From: an uncultured Treponema sp.
GTDB taxonomy: Bacteria > Spirochaetota > Spirochaetia > Treponematales > Treponemataceae
DNA length: 64,000 nt
Direction: 5' to 3'
Assembly (NCBI GenBank): GCA_946186185.1
Contig: CAMHMJ010000003.1
Coordinates: 62,001 to 126,000 of the forward strand
The translations under genes and the position numbers were made by a program. Below the pieces are notes generated by a model. The model ran no database searches. It was not told where the DNA came from and saw nothing but the letters and a program-made list of their open reading frames with translations. Shown here piece after piece: positions 18,463 through 27,167 of the stretch. Each line of letters starts with the position of its first letter. Position 1 is the first letter of the stretch.

Positions 18463-18891
18463 ATGCACAAGATTTATCTTCTTGATACAAATGTAGTTTC
18501 AGAGCTTGCAAAACCAAAGCCGGTTCAGAAGGTTGTGCAGCTTATATTTGATAAACAGTATTCTTCTGCGCTTTCTTCTGTGACCTGGGCAGAAGCGCTT
18601 TATGGACTGAAGCGTTTACCAAATGGGAAGAGAAAAAACTTGCTTTTCGATTTTTATATTAATACTGTTCAGAGTATGTATGATTTTTTTGATTTTGATA
18701 TTCATGCAGCTTCTGTGTATTCGGATATAAAATGCCGTCTCGAAAGAATTGGAAAAATCCCGCATGAACTGGATCTTCAGATTGCATCAGTGGCGGTTGC
18801 AAATAATTTAATTCTTGTAACAAGGAATGTGAAGGATTTTACTTTTATTGCAGAAAACAGTGCTTTGATGCTGGAAAACTGGTTTGAATAG
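18463..18891 (+). CDS. vapC: PIN-domain toxin, VapC family
   Basis: A predicted Mg-dependent endoribonuclease of 142 aa. The PIN acidic residues are visible: Asp8 in YLLDTN, Glu in WAEALYGL, Asp in HELDLQIASVA and Asp in TRNVKDF. ATG 18463 was chosen over the upstream in-frame TTG because GGAAGGA precedes it. It forms a two-gene operon with the Phd/YefM-like antitoxin; pairing of a VapC toxin with a Phd-type antitoxin is common. The RNA target is unknown. Confidence 0.9.
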   Translation: MHKIYLLDTNVVSELAKPKPVQKVVQLIFDKQYSSALSSVTWAEALYGLKRLPNGKRKNLLFDFYINTVQSMYDFFDFDIHAASVYSDIKCRLERIGKIPHELDLQIASVAVANNLILVTRNVKDFTFIAENSALMLENWFE

Positions 18892-18904
18892 CCGGTGCGG
18901 AGCA

Positions 18905-18933
18905 TTGCATTTTTTTTGTGTTTCTGTTATATT
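18905..18933 (+). promoter_or_regulatory. putative rplY promoter
   Basis: TTGCAT (18905-18910), a 17-bp T-rich spacer and TATATT (18928-18933), followed by an AAGGAG Shine-Dalgarno at about 18959. Confidence 0.5.
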
Positions 18934-18975
18934 CTTTGAACTAATTTCTTACAGGATATAAGGAGCTTTTAGAAA

Positions 18976-19527
18976 ATGGCTAAGCAGACAATTAATGCTA
19001 AGACACGCACAGTTTCAGGAAAAACTGCTGCAAAAAATCTTCGAAAAGTAGGTAGTATCCCAGCCGTTGCTTACAACGATAAGGGCGAAGCTACAATGCT
19101 CGAAGTAAATGAGGTTGAATTCAACAAGGTTTGGAGAAGCATCACTGCTACAACTACAATCGACCTTAACGTTGACGGAAAAGCTAATGTTGCTTTGATT
19201 AAAGACGTTGAGTACAACATCCGCAATGACAAAGTTCTTCACGCAGATTTCTTTGTTCCAGGAAAGGATGAAAAACTTAAGTATACTCTTAAAGTTCAGT
19301 TCTCTGGAAACGCTACTGGTGTTCTTAAGGGTGGATTCCTCCTTAAGCACGTTCCACAGATTACAATTCTTGCAACTGCAGAAAACCTTCCAGAAAGAGT
19401 AGTTGTTGATGTTTCTGGTTTGAACATCGGTGACTCTTTCAAAGTAAAAGATTTGAACCTCGGAAAAGGTGTTACAATCTTGACTGATGCAGAAGCTGAA
19501 CTCGTAAGCGTTTCTCCAGCCCGCTAA
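18976..19527 (+). CDS. rplY: 50S ribosomal protein L25 (general stress protein CTC type)
   Basis: The long CTC form of L25 (183 aa), which binds 5S rRNA in the large subunit. The N-terminal RNA-binding half begins with a KTRTVSGKTAAKNLRKVGSIPAVAY stretch (positions 8 onward), and the C-terminal beta domain is complete. SD AAGGAG. It has its own promoter and terminator. Codons here are biased and A/T-ending, as expected for a highly expressed gene. Confidence 0.96.
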   Translation: MAKQTINAKTRTVSGKTAAKNLRKVGSIPAVAYNDKGEATMLEVNEVEFNKVWRSITATTTIDLNVDGKANVALIKDVEYNIRNDKVLHADFFVPGKDEKLKYTLKVQFSGNATGVLKGGFLLKHVPQITILATAENLPERVVVDVSGLNIGDSFKVKDLNLGKGVTILTDAEAELVSVSPAR

Positions 19528-19572
19528 TTTTAGCTAAACTGAATGATGTTTCGGGCTGATGCCCGCTGATTA

Positions 19573-19628
19573 AGACTGCCGGTTTATCTACGGATAGACT
19601 TGAGCAGTCTTTTTTTTTAGGAAGCGCC
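19573..19628 (+). terminator. Rho-independent terminator after rplY
   Basis: Outer stem AGACTGC/GCAGTCT and inner stem TATC/GATA, followed by a run of T residues. Confidence 0.85.
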
Positions 19629-19721
19629 AGGTTGTGGTCATACCCCTCGCCCTGCACGAACGTTTTTTTTCTTCACAGTTCCAGTCTTTTTTATTTTCCG
19701 CTTTTAAAGTAAAATATACCT

Positions 19722-21284
19722 ATGGTTCTGAATGACAGCGGAAGGGAAGACGCTTTTTTTTTATCGAAAGCTGGCCTTTTTGAAGACGAAAATGCGTCTT
19801 GTAACGCGCCGGAAATTGCATTTGAAAAGCGGGTTTTAGAAAATCTGGACGAATTTACTCGTACTCCAATAACCCGCGATTATTCCCGAGATTCTTCTTC
19901 TGCCTGCGACGATTCTTCTTGTCCCGGCTCCTTTTCTTCCGGAAGGCAATCTTCTCTTTCCTCTGAACAATTGCCTGGTTTTTGCGGGTTAAAGCTTGGT
20001 GTGGCGGTTTCCGGCGGGGCGGATTCTGTGAGCCTTCTTGTTAGCGTGGCTTCAATCAGCAGGCGCTTTTCTATGCCGCTGAAGGTGTGTACGGTAAATC
20101 ACAGAATCAGGACTAACGGGGATAGTGAAGGCGATGTGCTTTTTGTCCGCCGGTTGTGTCAGAAAATCAGGGAATACGGCTGTAATATTGAGCTTTTTGA
20201 AAAGCAGCTGGGAGAGGGAGAGGTTTCTGCTCTTTCAAAAAAAAGAAAATGTGGAGAAGAGGAAGCGGCGCGTTTTTTGCGATATCAGGCCTTTGAAGAG
20301 TTTAAGGCTCTCTATTCTTTAGACTTTGTGCTTCTTGCACACAATGCAGACGATAATCTTGAAACAATTCTGATGCGCTTTTTGCAGGGCTCTTTTTCGT
20401 CCGGAATTCGTCCGGTCCGGGATTTTTATGTGCGCCCCCTTATCACAATTACAAGGAAAGAAATCGAAGACTATCTGAACAAAAAAAATATTCCCTGGCG
20501 CACGGATATGACCAATTTTAATCAGGAATATTTCAGAAACCGGGTGCGCTCTTCTCTGGTTCCTTTTTTGAATCAGAATTTTGAGGGCTGGGGGGCAAGT
20601 GTTCTGAACGGGGCAGACCGATACCGGAAGGATGAGGAGCATTTTGAAGCGGTATGTGCTGAACTCCCGGAACCTGTTTTTAGAAGTCCTGAAAAAATCG
20701 CTTATGAACGAAACGCTGTTTCTGCCCTGGATGATGCCCTTCTTTCCCGGCTTTTTTATGAAAGCTTTAATAAGCTTGGAATCTTATCCCGTGTCCCTTA
20801 CCGCCGGATTCAGGAGGTTCTTGCGGCCTTTCTGAAAAATAACGCCTTCGAAATCGTCATGAAGGACGTTACTTTTGGTTTTGATTTATCAACAGTTTAT
20901 GTAAAAAAGACGGAAAATGTAGCGACTGAATCTTATTTTTTTGCTATAATAGAAGAAACTGGGGTGTACAATTTTCCCTTTGGGGGGCTTTCAGTTGAAA
21001 AGGCAGCCGCTGATGGAAAATGTAACCTTAAATCAGAATATTTTCGTGTAGAAAATGTAAGTTTTCCTTTTGTTGTACGAAGCGTCTGCAATTCTGACTG
21101 TATAAAAGCATCGGACGGCAGTGAGCGGCGGGCAAAGTCAATTCTTTCTTCCTGGCATATTCCGGCAGAAAAGAGAAGTCTTGTTCCGGTTGTCATTGAA
21201 CTTAAGGAAAATAAAAATATAGTGCGTGCAATTTTAGGAAGCGTTCTTTGCGACGGTAAAAACTGGATTGTGGGGGCAGATTAA
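19722..21284 (+). CDS. tilS: tRNA(Ile)-lysidine synthase
   Basis: Adds lysine to C34 of the AUA-decoding tRNA-Ile anticodon. The PP-loop SGGADS is at 97-102, followed by TVNHRIR and the LAHNADDNLETILMR segment with a downstream FRNRVRSSLVPFL motif. The protein is 520 aa. The PP-loop normally lies close to the N-terminus, so the roughly 90-residue Ser-rich leader is unusual and the true start may be further in. ATG 19722 lies 6 bp after a TAAAAT box and has no Shine-Dalgarno. The next gene begins 2 bp after the stop, so they are an operon. Confidence 0.93.
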   Translation: MVLNDSGREDAFFLSKAGLFEDENASCNAPEIAFEKRVLENLDEFTRTPITRDYSRDSSSACDDSSCPGSFSSGRQSSLSSEQLPGFCGLKLGVAVSGGADSVSLLVSVASISRRFSMPLKVCTVNHRIRTNGDSEGDVLFVRRLCQKIREYGCNIELFEKQLGEGEVSALSKKRKCGEEEAARFLRYQAFEEFKALYSLDFVLLAHNADDNLETILMRFLQGSFSSGIRPVRDFYVRPLITITRKEIEDYLNKKNIPWRTDMTNFNQEYFRNRVRSSLVPFLNQNFEGWGASVLNGADRYRKDEEHFEAVCAELPEPVFRSPEKIAYERNAVSALDDALLSRLFYESFNKLGILSRVPYRRIQEVLAAFLKNNAFEIVMKDVTFGFDLSTVYVKKTENVATESYFFAIIEETGVYNFPFGGLSVEKAAADGKCNLKSEYFRVENVSFPFVVRSVCNSDCIKASDGSERRAKSILSSWHIPAEKRSLVPVVIELKENKNIVRAILGSVLCDGKNWIVGAD

Positions 21285-21286
21285 AA

Positions 21287-23443
21287 ATGAAGAAGAACTC
21301 AAAATTTTTGCTTTTGACATTTGTTTCTTTTTTCTGTGTAAATGCTTTTGTGTCTGCTTATCCTTCTGATTCTTCGTCAGCAGTGTCTTCTCAGCTTTCT
21401 CTTGCAAACCGGAAAACCGCAGTCCGCTGCTTAAAGCTGGCTCAGAATTATCTTTCCAGCGGTGATTATGAAAATGCCTTAAGTCAGGTGGATCTGGCTC
21501 TTGCATACGATGCCGGAATCTCAGACCTCTGGTACATAAAGGCAGCGGCTAAAAATCTGCGGGGTGAACCTCGTTCTTCGATTATTCCTCTTGTAATGAA
21601 GTCCCTGACTGAAGGGGAGTGGGTTGACTATAACCGTGACGGTGCCCGCATTTTGTACGCCGATATGCTCTGCGATACCGGGGAATATGACCAGGCTCTT
21701 GCGGTTTTAAACTCAAGTCCTATGCTTTTTAATGCGGATGCAGAGTTTATCCGGGCAAAGGCTCTTTACAGAATGAATACTGCGGAATCGGTTTCAAAGG
21801 CCCGGGAAAAAATCAATTCAGCCCGAAAAATCTATCCCGATGACCTTCGTTTTCCCCACCTTTTCTTCCGGTTTGAATACGTGCTTTCAAAGCAGTTTGA
21901 AAATCCTTCTCTTTCCTCGTCCAGTGACGCCCTGGTGCGAAAGCTTGCTGACTATTTTTTGATTAAAATGCCGGAATACGATAATCCCGATGCGGAACTT
22001 GAAATTTATGCGGCAATTTTTGCTGAGGGGGAGCGGCAGAAGCGCCTTCTGCAGGCTTTTTCTTCCCACGGAATGAAGCATCCCCTGTATGCGGGAATTG
22101 CCCTTGAAAACGGACTTATGAATCAGCAGGAAGCCTGGGATTATTTTTTCCATTTTGCTGATACCGAAATTTCCCTTGAAATGCTGGAGGATTTTTTACC
22201 TCACATTACCGAGGAAGACACCATAAAATCGGTGAAGGAACGGCTGGATTCCTATGCCGGAATTATCTCCATGGATACAAACGGCGACCTTGAACCGGAG
22301 CTGTACGTGAAATATGTCCGCGGCCGTCCAAAGCTTTTTACCTGGGATCAGAATGATGACGGAATCCTTGAGTGGAGCGTGGAATGCGATTTTGGCGCTC
22401 CGGAATACGTGGATTTGACCGGCGGAAACCTTCACCTGACCTACGGAACCTATCCATGTGTAGTTCGTGCCGAGTTCAAAAGCGACCTGCACCCTGAAAA
22501 TCCAACGGTTTTTAATCTGCTGGATGAAACTTTCCGGTGGTCCGTTGCAGATATTAAGCCCCACGAGCTTTTTAAGTTCCTTTTTGATGTTGATTTCTAT
22601 GTTCCTTTTCCAAAGGTTCCTTCAACCTATATCGACGAGCGCCTTCTGCTTTCTGCCTGTTCTTCTTACGAAATTCCAACCAATGAACGGCCGGGTGCCT
22701 TTATCCGCTTTTCAATTCTGGACGGAACTCCTGTAAGCTCTGACTACTATGAAAACGGAAATCTTTACGCTCACGGAGTGTTCAAGGACGGCCTTCCGGA
22801 TTTCCGTTCCGTTGATACCAATGATGACGGAATTTTTGAGACTACGGAATATTTTGGCTACGACCCTGAAAACCGCTACAATACCCGGATTCTGGATCAG
22901 AGCCAGCTGATGGCTAACCTTTTTGGTCGCCCTGCCAGCGGTTCCGGTCTTTTCCTGCGTATGATTCAGATTGACCAGAACGATGATACGGTTCCTGACT
23001 TTATGGAAGAATACCTCCCGGATGAAGGAAAAATCACTACCTGGGATCTGGATGGCGACGGAGTCTGGGATGTGCGCTATAAGAAGTATTCACGACCGGA
23101 TGCCTCTGTTCCTCTGATTGAAGATTCTGAATTCTATTCCTTCAGCCGGGATGAAATTGTTACAATTACCCGAAAAAACGGATACCCGGAAAAGGTAAAG
23201 TGCGGAGAAATCGAATATCCTGTTGCTCCGGGGGCCTTTGATAATTTCTACTGGATTGGAAAAGAAGGAACTGCTGATGAAGAGTTCTATCTTTTGAGTC
23301 ACTTTGATTCTTCCACCGACCAGGGAGTTCCTGTTCTTGTTCAGAAAGATGAAAAGCGGATGTATATCGTTCGAATCGGTGAATTCCTTTTTGGTCAGAT
23401 TAAGCCGGATTTTGAAAATATTTACGGAAAGGATTTGTATTAG
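21287..23443 (+). CDS. exported TPR protein with repeated Asp-rich DxNxDG motifs
   Basis: A 718-aa protein with a signal peptide (residues 1-24, ends VSAY). Residues 40-110 contain TPR-like helices (ALSQVDLALAYDAG). The C-terminal half carries five spaced acidic motifs that look like Ca-binding loops: DTNGD (330), DQNDDG (354), DTNDDG (510), DQNDD (563) and DLDGDG (587). These sit in a toxin-complex- or wapA-like 'direction of text' context (YYENGNLYAHGVFKDG). I do not recognise the full protein. It is tightly coupled to tilS before it and to the HtrA-like lipoprotein protease after it (2-bp gaps), so a joint envelope role with the protease is plausible. Confidence 0.75.
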   Translation: MKKNSKFLLLTFVSFFCVNAFVSAYPSDSSSAVSSQLSLANRKTAVRCLKLAQNYLSSGDYENALSQVDLALAYDAGISDLWYIKAAAKNLRGEPRSSIIPLVMKSLTEGEWVDYNRDGARILYADMLCDTGEYDQALAVLNSSPMLFNADAEFIRAKALYRMNTAESVSKAREKINSARKIYPDDLRFPHLFFRFEYVLSKQFENPSLSSSSDALVRKLADYFLIKMPEYDNPDAELEIYAAIFAEGERQKRLLQAFSSHGMKHPLYAGIALENGLMNQQEAWDYFFHFADTEISLEMLEDFLPHITEEDTIKSVKERLDSYAGIISMDTNGDLEPELYVKYVRGRPKLFTWDQNDDGILEWSVECDFGAPEYVDLTGGNLHLTYGTYPCVVRAEFKSDLHPENPTVFNLLDETFRWSVADIKPHELFKFLFDVDFYVPFPKVPSTYIDERLLLSACSSYEIPTNERPGAFIRFSILDGTPVSSDYYENGNLYAHGVFKDGLPDFRSVDTNDDGIFETTEYFGYDPENRYNTRILDQSQLMANLFGRPASGSGLFLRMIQIDQNDDTVPDFMEEYLPDEGKITTWDLDGDGVWDVRYKKYSRPDASVPLIEDSEFYSFSRDEIVTITRKNGYPEKVKCGEIEYPVAPGAFDNFYWIGKEGTADEEFYLLSHFDSSTDQGVPVLVQKDEKRMYIVRIGEFLFGQIKPDFENIYGKDLY

Positions 23444-23445
23444 AA

Positions 23446-25107
23446 ATGAATAGAAGTGTTTCCTGCCTGCTGCCGGTGGTTTTAATAATAATTTCAGGAC
23501 TATTTTCTCTTTTGTTTTTTTCCTGTTCTTCCATGACAAAGCCGGAAGAGGTATATGTAACGCCTGATTATACGGAAAAAGATATTCTTGATAACGAAAT
23601 CCGCCAGATTGAAAAAATTGTCCAGGAGCATCCTGTTGAAGCCATGTGGCGCGCCCGTCTTTCCGGAGATGAGGAAACAAAAAAGCTATATGAACAGAAG
23701 CTGGTTGAAAAGCTGGAAGCTGCCTATGATGAAGGAAACTTTCTTGATTCCTGGCGCTACTATGTTTCCCTGGAACAGTCTGATTCAGAATTTTTAAAGC
23801 CTTTTCTTTCAAAAAAAGGAATAGACGGCGCCTTGCTCTACCGTAATTTCTTAAAGGATGTTCCTTCCTTCAATCTTTCAAAAGAGGATCTGGCGCTTCT
23901 TCCAAAAACAATCGATGACTGCGTTAATGCTACCGTTACAATCTGGGTTGATAAGGGAATAAAAATTGAAAACGGAATTGGCTATGCAGACCGGGTACTG
24001 GGTTCCGGATTTTTTATTGATAAACGGGGCTACATCGTAACCAATAATCATGTAATCAGCGATGTGGTGGACCCGAAGTACGAAAGCTATACCCGGCTTT
24101 TTATCAAGCTTGCTTCCGATCAGGAAACCAGAATTCCTGCAAAGGTAATCGGTTACGACCAGACTCTGGATCTGGCTCTTCTTAAGGCTGAAATCACGCC
24201 GCCTTTCATTCTCCGGCTGGGTTCTTCTTCGGACCTTGCACGGGGACAGAAGGTTAGTGCCATCGGAACTCCTTTGGGACTTTACGGAACGGTTACAACG
24301 GGAATCGTTTCTGCCGTCGGACGAAAGCTTTTTACCACAGGAAGCGTCCTTCAGATTGATGCGGCGGTTAATTCCGGAAATTCCGGCGGCCCTTGTATCG
24401 ACGATGAACACCGGGTTCAGGCAATCGTTTTTGCAGGAATTTTACAGTATCAGGGCTTGAACTTTGCAATTCCCGTTGAATACTTAAAGCAGGATTTGCC
24501 CTTCCTGTATGCCGGCGGAAAGCGAAATCAGGTATGGACGGGGTCTTTCGGTCATACTCAAAAAACAGCTTTGACAGAAACCGGTCTTGAGGTTCAGTAT
24601 GTTATGCCGGGGGAAAGTGCCTTCCGAGCAGGCTTAAAAAAGGATGATGTGATTACTGGTCTTGCCGGAAAGAGCGTAAAAAATCTGGAGGATTTTCAGG
24701 ATATTCTCCGAAATTTTTCTTCAGAAACTGTGCTGAAGGTGAATTTCCTTCGGGAAGAAAAGAAGATGGATGCTGTTGTGTACCTTAGTGAACGCCCTGA
24801 ACACCCGGGATACGAGTTTTACAAAAGCGACATAATCCAGAACTCCTTCATTCCGATTTTTGGAATGGCTCTTACGCCTTCATCCACGGTGTCTTCAAGA
24901 AAGTTTACGATTTCTGATATAATAAAGGGTTCCGTGGCGGACGAATCAGGTTTTTCCGTTACTGACCCGGTTACCGTTACGGATGTTGATTTTACAGAAA
25001 AAAACGAAGTAATATACGCTTCGCTGAGTACAAGAAAAAAGAAGAAGGGCTATCTTGATATTTCAATCAGGATTGCAAGTCAGACGGACAGCCCGTATTA
25101 TTTTTAA
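23446..25107 (+). CDS. HtrA/DegP-like serine protease lipoprotein with PDZ domains
   Basis: An envelope quality-control protease, probably lipid-anchored (Cys27, FFSC). About 150 N-terminal residues of a TPR-like or coiled helical region precede a trypsin-fold S1C domain. The triad is His202 (TNNHV), Asp242 (TLDLALL) and Ser313 (NSGNSGGP). A PDZ domain follows (about 380-450, AGLKKDDVITGLAG), and a second PDZ-like end is likely (about 465-553, GSVADESGFS). Start 2 bp after the TPR gene stop shows an operon. Family clear; client proteins unknown. Confidence 0.9.
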   Translation: MNRSVSCLLPVVLIIISGLFSLLFFSCSSMTKPEEVYVTPDYTEKDILDNEIRQIEKIVQEHPVEAMWRARLSGDEETKKLYEQKLVEKLEAAYDEGNFLDSWRYYVSLEQSDSEFLKPFLSKKGIDGALLYRNFLKDVPSFNLSKEDLALLPKTIDDCVNATVTIWVDKGIKIENGIGYADRVLGSGFFIDKRGYIVTNNHVISDVVDPKYESYTRLFIKLASDQETRIPAKVIGYDQTLDLALLKAEITPPFILRLGSSSDLARGQKVSAIGTPLGLYGTVTTGIVSAVGRKLFTTGSVLQIDAAVNSGNSGGPCIDDEHRVQAIVFAGILQYQGLNFAIPVEYLKQDLPFLYAGGKRNQVWTGSFGHTQKTALTETGLEVQYVMPGESAFRAGLKKDDVITGLAGKSVKNLEDFQDILRNFSSETVLKVNFLREEKKMDAVVYLSERPEHPGYEFYKSDIIQNSFIPIFGMALTPSSTVSSRKFTISDIIKGSVADESGFSVTDPVTVTDVDFTEKNEVIYASLSTRKKKKGYLDISIRIASQTDSPYYF

Positions 25108-25146
25108 TATATTGAAAAGTGAATTTGTGGTGTGCCAGACAGTATG

Positions 25147-25175
25147 TTGTACGCAGCAGGGGCGCTCTGTATAAT
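25147..25175 (+). promoter_or_regulatory. putative lepA promoter
   Basis: TTGTAC (25147-25152), a 17-bp spacer and a perfect TATAAT (25170-25175), 26 bp before the ATG. Confidence 0.55.
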
Positions 25176-25201
25176 TCATTTTTCTGCATGAGGAACTATT
25201 T

Positions 25202-27004
25202 ATGGACATGAAATTCAAGCGGAACTTCTGCATTGTTGCCCACATTGATCACGGAAAATCCACCCTTTCCGACCGCCTTATTCAAAAATCCAAGATTATC
25301 GATGAACGAAAGATGAAAAATCAGATTCTTGATAACATGGATATTGAGCGCGAGCGCGGAATCACGATTAAGAGTCAGGCCGTAACCATTCCGTATCATG
25401 CAAAGGACGGAAATGACTATGAGCTGAATTTCGTTGATACTCCGGGTCATGTTGACTTTTCTTACGAGGTAAGCCGTGCCATCGCTTCCTGTGAAGGAGC
25501 CCTTCTTTTGATCGATGCAAGTCAGGGTGTTGAAAGCCAGACGGTTTCCAATATGTACATGGCTCTGGAGCAGGATTTGGAAATCGTTCCGGTAATCAAT
25601 AAAATCGACCTTCCGAGTGCGGATATTCCTTCTGTTCGCCATCAGATTGATAAGGAACTGGGACTTGACGATTCAACCACTCAGCTGGTTTCTGCAAAAA
25701 CTGGCGAAGGCGTTGACGGGCTTCTTGAGGCCATCGTAAATTATTTCCCTGCTCCGGAGGGAGATGTAAATGCTCCTTTGCAGGCTTTGATTTTTGACTG
25801 TCACTACGATGTTTACCGCGGCGTTGTTGTTCATGTCCGCGTAAAGGAAGGTCGTGTAAAAACCGGTGACATTATCCGCATGATGAGCACTGGAATTGAA
25901 TACAAGGTAGAGCAGTGCGGTATTTTCAAGGTTGACTATGAAGAAACCGGCGTCCTTGAAGCCGGGGATGTTGGCTACATTATTTCCGGCCTTAAAACCG
26001 TAAGTGATGTTCACGTTGGTGATACCATTACCGGTTCTGCAAATCCGGCCGCTGAACCGCTGGCGGGCTTTAAGGATGTAAAGCCGGTAGTTTATTCTTC
26101 AATTTATCCGATGGATTCAAACGATTACGAGGAATTAAAATCTTCGATTGAAAAACTTAAGCTGAACGACGCCAGCCTTGTTTACGAAAAAGATAATTCC
26201 ATCGCTCTTGGTAACGGTTTCCGCTGCGGCTTTTTAGGTCTTCTTCACCTTGAAATTATCCAGGAACGGCTTGAGCGCGACTACGACCAGGCTATCATTT
26301 TTACGGCGCCTTCGGTTCGCTACAAGGTAACATTAACCGACGGAACAGAGACTTTTGTTGACAACCCTTCAGAATATCCTCAGGGACGCATTCAGAGTGC
26401 AGAAGAACCGTATATCAAGGCAAGTATTATCACTCCGGCAACCTATCTTGGTTCCCTTATGGAGCTTTGTAAGCAGAAACGGGGGGAGCAGACCAATATG
26501 CAGTATCTTGACGAAAAGCGTGTTGAGCTTACCTACGAAATGCCGCTTTCTGAGGTTCTGTTTGATTTCTATGACAAATTAAAGTCCTACAGCCGTGGTT
26601 ACGCTTCCTTTGACTATGAAGTTATCGGTTACAGACCAACAACCCTGGTTAAAGTTGATATTCTTCTGAACTCAAAGCCTGTTGATGCCCTTTCATTCCT
26701 CTGTTTTAAGGAAAATGCAGTAGAGCGGGCACGAAAGGTTTGCGAACGCCTGAAGGATGAAATCAGCCACCAGCAGTTTAAGGTTGCCATTCAGGGTGCC
26801 ATCGGCGGACAGATCATTGCCCGGGAAACCGTCAGTGCCTTCCGAAAAGACGTTCTTGCAAAATGTTACGGCGGCGATATTACCCGAAAACGAAAGCTTC
26901 TTGAAAAACAGAAGGAAGGTAAAAAGCGCATGAAGATGTTCGGTGATGTTGAACTTCCACAGAGCGCCTTCCTTGCAGTTCTCAAGGAAAAGACCGACGA
27001 TTAG
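25202..27004 (+). CDS. lepA: elongation factor 4 (LepA), ribosomal back-translocase GTPase
   Basis: A 600-aa translational GTPase of standard length. G1 AHIDHGKST is near residues 13-21, G3 DTPGHVDF and G4 NKIDLPSAD are visible, and the LepA-specific C-terminal end (ITRKRKLLEKQKEGKKRMK) is complete. SD GAGG. It has its own promoter and ends at the palindrome pair of a convergent junction. Confidence 0.97.
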   Translation: MDMKFKRNFCIVAHIDHGKSTLSDRLIQKSKIIDERKMKNQILDNMDIERERGITIKSQAVTIPYHAKDGNDYELNFVDTPGHVDFSYEVSRAIASCEGALLLIDASQGVESQTVSNMYMALEQDLEIVPVINKIDLPSADIPSVRHQIDKELGLDDSTTQLVSAKTGEGVDGLLEAIVNYFPAPEGDVNAPLQALIFDCHYDVYRGVVVHVRVKEGRVKTGDIIRMMSTGIEYKVEQCGIFKVDYEETGVLEAGDVGYIISGLKTVSDVHVGDTITGSANPAAEPLAGFKDVKPVVYSSIYPMDSNDYEELKSSIEKLKLNDASLVYEKDNSIALGNGFRCGFLGLLHLEIIQERLERDYDQAIIFTAPSVRYKVTLTDGTETFVDNPSEYPQGRIQSAEEPYIKASIITPATYLGSLMELCKQKRGEQTNMQYLDEKRVELTYEMPLSEVLFDFYDKLKSYSRGYASFDYEVIGYRPTTLVKVDILLNSKPVDALSFLCFKENAVERARKVCERLKDEISHQQFKVAIQGAIGGQIIARETVSAFRKDVLAKCYGGDITRKRKLLEKQKEGKKRMKMFGDVELPQSAFLAVLKEKTDD

Positions 27005-27040
27005 TCAGCCCACGACAGATTTCCCGCAATAAGCCGAAGG

Positions 27041-27155
27041 GGCTGTCCAATAAGTTTAGTAACTGCGGTCATTGAGCCTGTCGAAATGACCATTTTCACT
27101 ATATCTGGTGGTTTCGAGAACCTCAACCACCGCAAACTTTTCTTTTTAGACAGCC
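27041..27155. repeat. inverted pair of REP-like palindromes in a convergent junction
   Basis: Two 25-bp imperfect palindromes, GGTCATT...AATGACC (27067-27091) and GGTGGTT...AACCACC (27107-27131), lie in opposite orientation. Outer arms GGCTGTC (27041) and GACAGCC (27149) extend the pairing, so the whole segment can fold as one long imperfect stem. The TTGAG/TCGAAA core resembles palindromes widespread in bacterial genomes. It probably also acts as a bidirectional terminator for lepA and the facing gene. Confidence 0.75.
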
Positions 27156-27167
27156 CATTCGTACTTC

